Source: a bacterium (GTDB lineage: Bacteria > Bacillota > Clostridia > Oscillospirales > Oscillospiraceae). Taken from it: DNA of 64,000 nucleotides. Both the position numbers and the translations under genes were made by a program. How positions within the stretch are numbered: the stretch's first letter is position 1; the number at the start of each line of letters is the position of its first letter. The notes under the pieces were generated by a model. The model was not told where the DNA came from. It saw only the letters and a list, made by a program, of their open reading frames with translations, and ran no database searches. Location: contig JAQXJT010000039.1 in NCBI GenBank assembly GCA_029009095.1, positions 1-64,000 of the forward strand. The letters are read 5' to 3'. Below, one piece after another: positions 62,028 to 64,000 of this stretch.

Positions 62028-63452
62028 ATGCACAGTCTGTACTTCAAAAACTTTCTCGCCACCGCCACCATGGTCATCTGGAGCTTTCTGCTGCTGGCGC
62101 TGGCGTTTATCTCCATCGGCCGCTCCATCTTCGTCAACGAGGTTCAGGAGAATATGTACAACAACGCCGTGGAGGTGGCCGCCACCGCCGAGGCCTACGC
62201 ACGGAACGGCGATCTGAGCAGTCCCGATCTGCGCATGAACCTCTCCTCCCTCTCCGCCGCCACGGGCCGGCACATTTTTCTCACTACCACCGATGGCTTC
62301 ATCTTCTCCTGCTCCGACCGGCAGCCCCGCTGCGAGCATCTGGGCAAAACGGTGAGCGCGGAGGTCATGGCGCAGCTCCACGAGCAGGGCAAGCTCCTCT
62401 ACTCGGGCAACCTGGGCGGTATGTACGACGACCCCCGCTTCGTGGTGGCCGAACCGTTCCACTACGGCAACGCGGTGCTGGGCTACGCCTTCGTCTCCCA
62501 TGTGAGTTCCAACGCTCTCTACACCTGGCAGGCGGTGCTGCCCCTCTTCTGGAGCATCAGCATCGTGGTGCTGCTGCTCTCGCTGTCCCTCTCCTACTTC
62601 TTCTCCTGGCATCTGGCACAGCCGCTGAAAAACATGGCCGACGCGGCCAGGAGTTTTGGCCACGGGAACTTCTCCGTGCGGGTGGACGACACCGGGCGGA
62701 ACGACGAGCTGGGCGAGCTCACCGAGGCCTTCAACAACATGGCAAGTTCGCTGGAAAAATCCGAGGAGCGGCGGCGGGAGTTCATCGCCAATGTCTCCCA
62801 TGAGCTCAAAACCCCCATGACCACCATCTCGGGCTTTGTGGACGGGATCCTGGACGGCACCATCCCCCCCGAGCAGGAGCGGCATTATCTGGAAACCATC
62901 TCCGCGGAGACCAAGCGCCTCGCCCGGCTGGTGCGCAGTATGCTGGAGCTGAGCCGCCTGCAGGCGGAGGATCGGAGCATACTGCTCTCCAAGAGCTTCG
63001 ACGCCGCCGAGATGATGCGCCTCACCCTGATCAACTTCGCAGACAAGATCACCGCGCGGCACCTGGACGTGGACTTCCGCGTTCCGGAGGAGGCGGTGGA
63101 GGTGCAGGGCGATGTGGACGCCATCACCCAGGTCTCCTACAATCTGCTGGACAACGCCGTGAAATTCGCCCGGGAGGGCACCACGCTGACTCTCTCCCTC
63201 TGGAAGGACAGCAGCAAGGCCTATATCTCCGTGCGAAGCTGCGGCGACACCATCCCCGCCTCCGAGATCCCCCTGCTCTTCGACCGCTTCCACAAGAGCG
63301 ACCGGAGCCGCAGCAAGGACCGGGACGGCGTGGGACTGGGCCTGTACATCGTAAAGACCATACTCAACAACCACGGCGAGGACATCGCCGTCACCAGCCG
63401 GGAGGGCGTGACGGACTTTGTCTTTACACTGACGCTGAAAAAAGGCAGGTAA
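62028..63452 (+). CDS. Membrane sensor histidine kinase
   Basis: 474 aa. TM1 about 12-33, an extracytoplasmic sensory region of about 125 residues, TM2 about 167-189, HAMP, phosphoacceptor in VSHELKTPM, then ATPase boxes with NLLDNAVKFA, DRFHKSDRS and GVGLGLYIVK. The D/G1 box of typical kinases reads SVRSCGDTIP, with Ser-Cys where Asp-x-Gly is usual. It is coupled to the OmpR-type regulator upstream and an HtrA-like protease downstream, suggesting envelope-stress control (inference). Confidence 0.94.
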   Translation: MHSLYFKNFLATATMVIWSFLLLALAFISIGRSIFVNEVQENMYNNAVEVAATAEAYARNGDLSSPDLRMNLSSLSAATGRHIFLTTTDGFIFSCSDRQPRCEHLGKTVSAEVMAQLHEQGKLLYSGNLGGMYDDPRFVVAEPFHYGNAVLGYAFVSHVSSNALYTWQAVLPLFWSISIVVLLLSLSLSYFFSWHLAQPLKNMADAARSFGHGNFSVRVDDTGRNDELGELTEAFNNMASSLEKSEERRREFIANVSHELKTPMTTISGFVDGILDGTIPPEQERHYLETISAETKRLARLVRSMLELSRLQAEDRSILLSKSFDAAEMMRLTLINFADKITARHLDVDFRVPEEAVEVQGDVDAITQVSYNLLDNAVKFAREGTTLTLSLWKDSSKAYISVRSCGDTIPASEIPLLFDRFHKSDRSRSKDRDGVGLGLYIVKTILNNHGEDIAVTSREGVTDFVFTLTLKKGR

Positions 63453-63456
63453 GCAT

Positions 63457-64000
63457 ATGACGGAAAAGAACTGGTATGAAACAGAGGCCGACGGCGACCG
63501 GGGCGGCTGGTACGCCCCGCTGTCCGACTCGCCCGCTCCCGCCCCTTCCCGGAAGCCCCACAGCCCCTGGAAGGCTGCGGCGCTCGTTCTGGGACTGCTG
63601 CTCCTGCTGGTCAGCTCCTGTCTCTTCTTCCGCCGGGACGGCGAGGGGGAGGAGCCGGAGAGCCCCGACAGGGACTTCGCTTTTCAGTGGGATTTCGGCC
63701 GGGACGGCGCGCCCTCTCTCCCCGACGGGGACAAGGACGGCTTTGCCGACAGTTTTCAGGACTTCTTTCAGGAATACTACTCCTCCGTGGAGAGCGCCGA
63801 GCCGTGCGACATCCCCACCGTGGAGGCCCCCGAGGGGCTGAGCATCGAGCTGCGGGAGACCCGGGAGGAGGAACTGAGCCTGCAGGAGATCTACCGCCGG
63901 TGCAGTCCCTTCATCGTGGCCGTCTCCGCCTACCCCGACGAGAGCAGCGATCTGCGTTACTCCTGGGGCACCGGCGTGGTGCTCACCCGGGACGGCTACA
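63457..64000 (+). CDS. HtrA/DegP-like trypsin-type serine protease, N-terminal part
   Basis: Partial, 181 codons to the window end. Cytoplasmic N-terminus (about 1-36), one membrane helix (about 37-57), an acidic extracytoplasmic linker, then the opening of a trypsin fold (SPFIVAVSAY, SWGTGVVLTRDGY), the first strands of S1C proteases. The catalytic triad lies beyond the edge. It begins 4 nt after the kinase stop. A different reading frame from 63476 is a shadow. Confidence 0.8.
   Translation, partial: MTEKNWYETEADGDRGGWYAPLSDSPAPAPSRKPHSPWKAAALVLGLLLLLVSSCLFFRRDGEGEEPESPDRDFAFQWDFGRDGAPSLPDGDKDGFADSFQDFFQEYYSSVESAEPCDIPTVEAPEGLSIELRETREEELSLQEIYRRCSPFIVAVSAYPDESSDLRYSWGTGVVLTRDGY

Overview
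The window is 64 kb of GC-rich (roughly 60-65% by eye) chromosomal DNA from a Gram-positive, spore-lineage member of the Clostridia, most like the Oscillospiraceae/Ruminococcaceae group. The evidence is the sporulation genes yqfC, yqfD and ylbJ, the Firmicutes-type order phoH-ybeY-era-yqzL-recO-mutS2, rubrerythrin, ECF transporters, sigma-A promoters with 17-bp spacers, and frequent TTG/GTG starts. There is no prophage, integrase, insertion sequence or CRISPR array. This is mostly core chromosome.

Layout. 1-6,000: a structured small RNA (6S-like candidate), a DUF1292 gene, a class A penicillin-binding protein, rubrerythrin, a ZIP metal transporter and an M20 amidohydrolase. 6,200-22,600: a long minus-strand block of murI, uvrA, a small membrane protein, recD2, comF, mreB, an acyl-ligase/ACP/acyltransferase fusion, a DUF4430 protein, a complete ECF transporter with two T components, and separately promoted tRNA-Thr and tRNA-Tyr. 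22,700-27,100: ridA, a GntR-controlled ABC exporter and a flavoprotein. 27,100-38,300: minus-strand housekeeping genes (coaD, rsmD, uvrC, HPr, mutS2, recO, yqzL, era, ybeY, phoH, yqfD, yqfC). 38,300-46,000: plus-strand ylbJ, xpaC, telA, a LemA-like/TPM pair, ybaK, capA-like and an L,D-transpeptidase. 46,000-53,300: an EAL protein, hslO, a methyltransferase, a TrpR-like regulator, nfeD, an SPFH protein, an unknown small protein and an NlpC/P60 enzyme. 53,300-64,000: a stand-alone CARF-nuclease (DUF1887/Card1-like), family-4 UDG, DUF2156, GIY-YIG, a PatB-like lyase, a radical SAM protein, DUF1294, an aldo/keto reductase, ispE, a two-component system and the start of an HtrA protease.

Shared themes are the cell envelope (PBP, MurI, MreB, YkuD, NlpC/P60, CapA), DNA repair (UvrA, UvrC, RecD2, RecO, MutS2, UDG) and RNA/ribosome biogenesis (Era, YbeY, RsmD, PhoH).

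The most unusual signal is not a gene. The 10-mer TTATGT(A/C)AAC, which matches the XerD-binding arm of a Firmicutes dif site, occurs nine times (sites near 5.9, 17.1, 29.6, 33.4, 34.2, 39.3, 56.0, 56.15 and 60.2 kb). By base composition about 0.05 copies would be expected. Copies lie both inside genes and at gene junctions, and seven of nine share one orientation. This looks like a dispersed family of XerD-type half sites. The second item of interest is the Card1/Can2-like CARF nuclease, which sits among housekeeping genes with no CRISPR locus in view.
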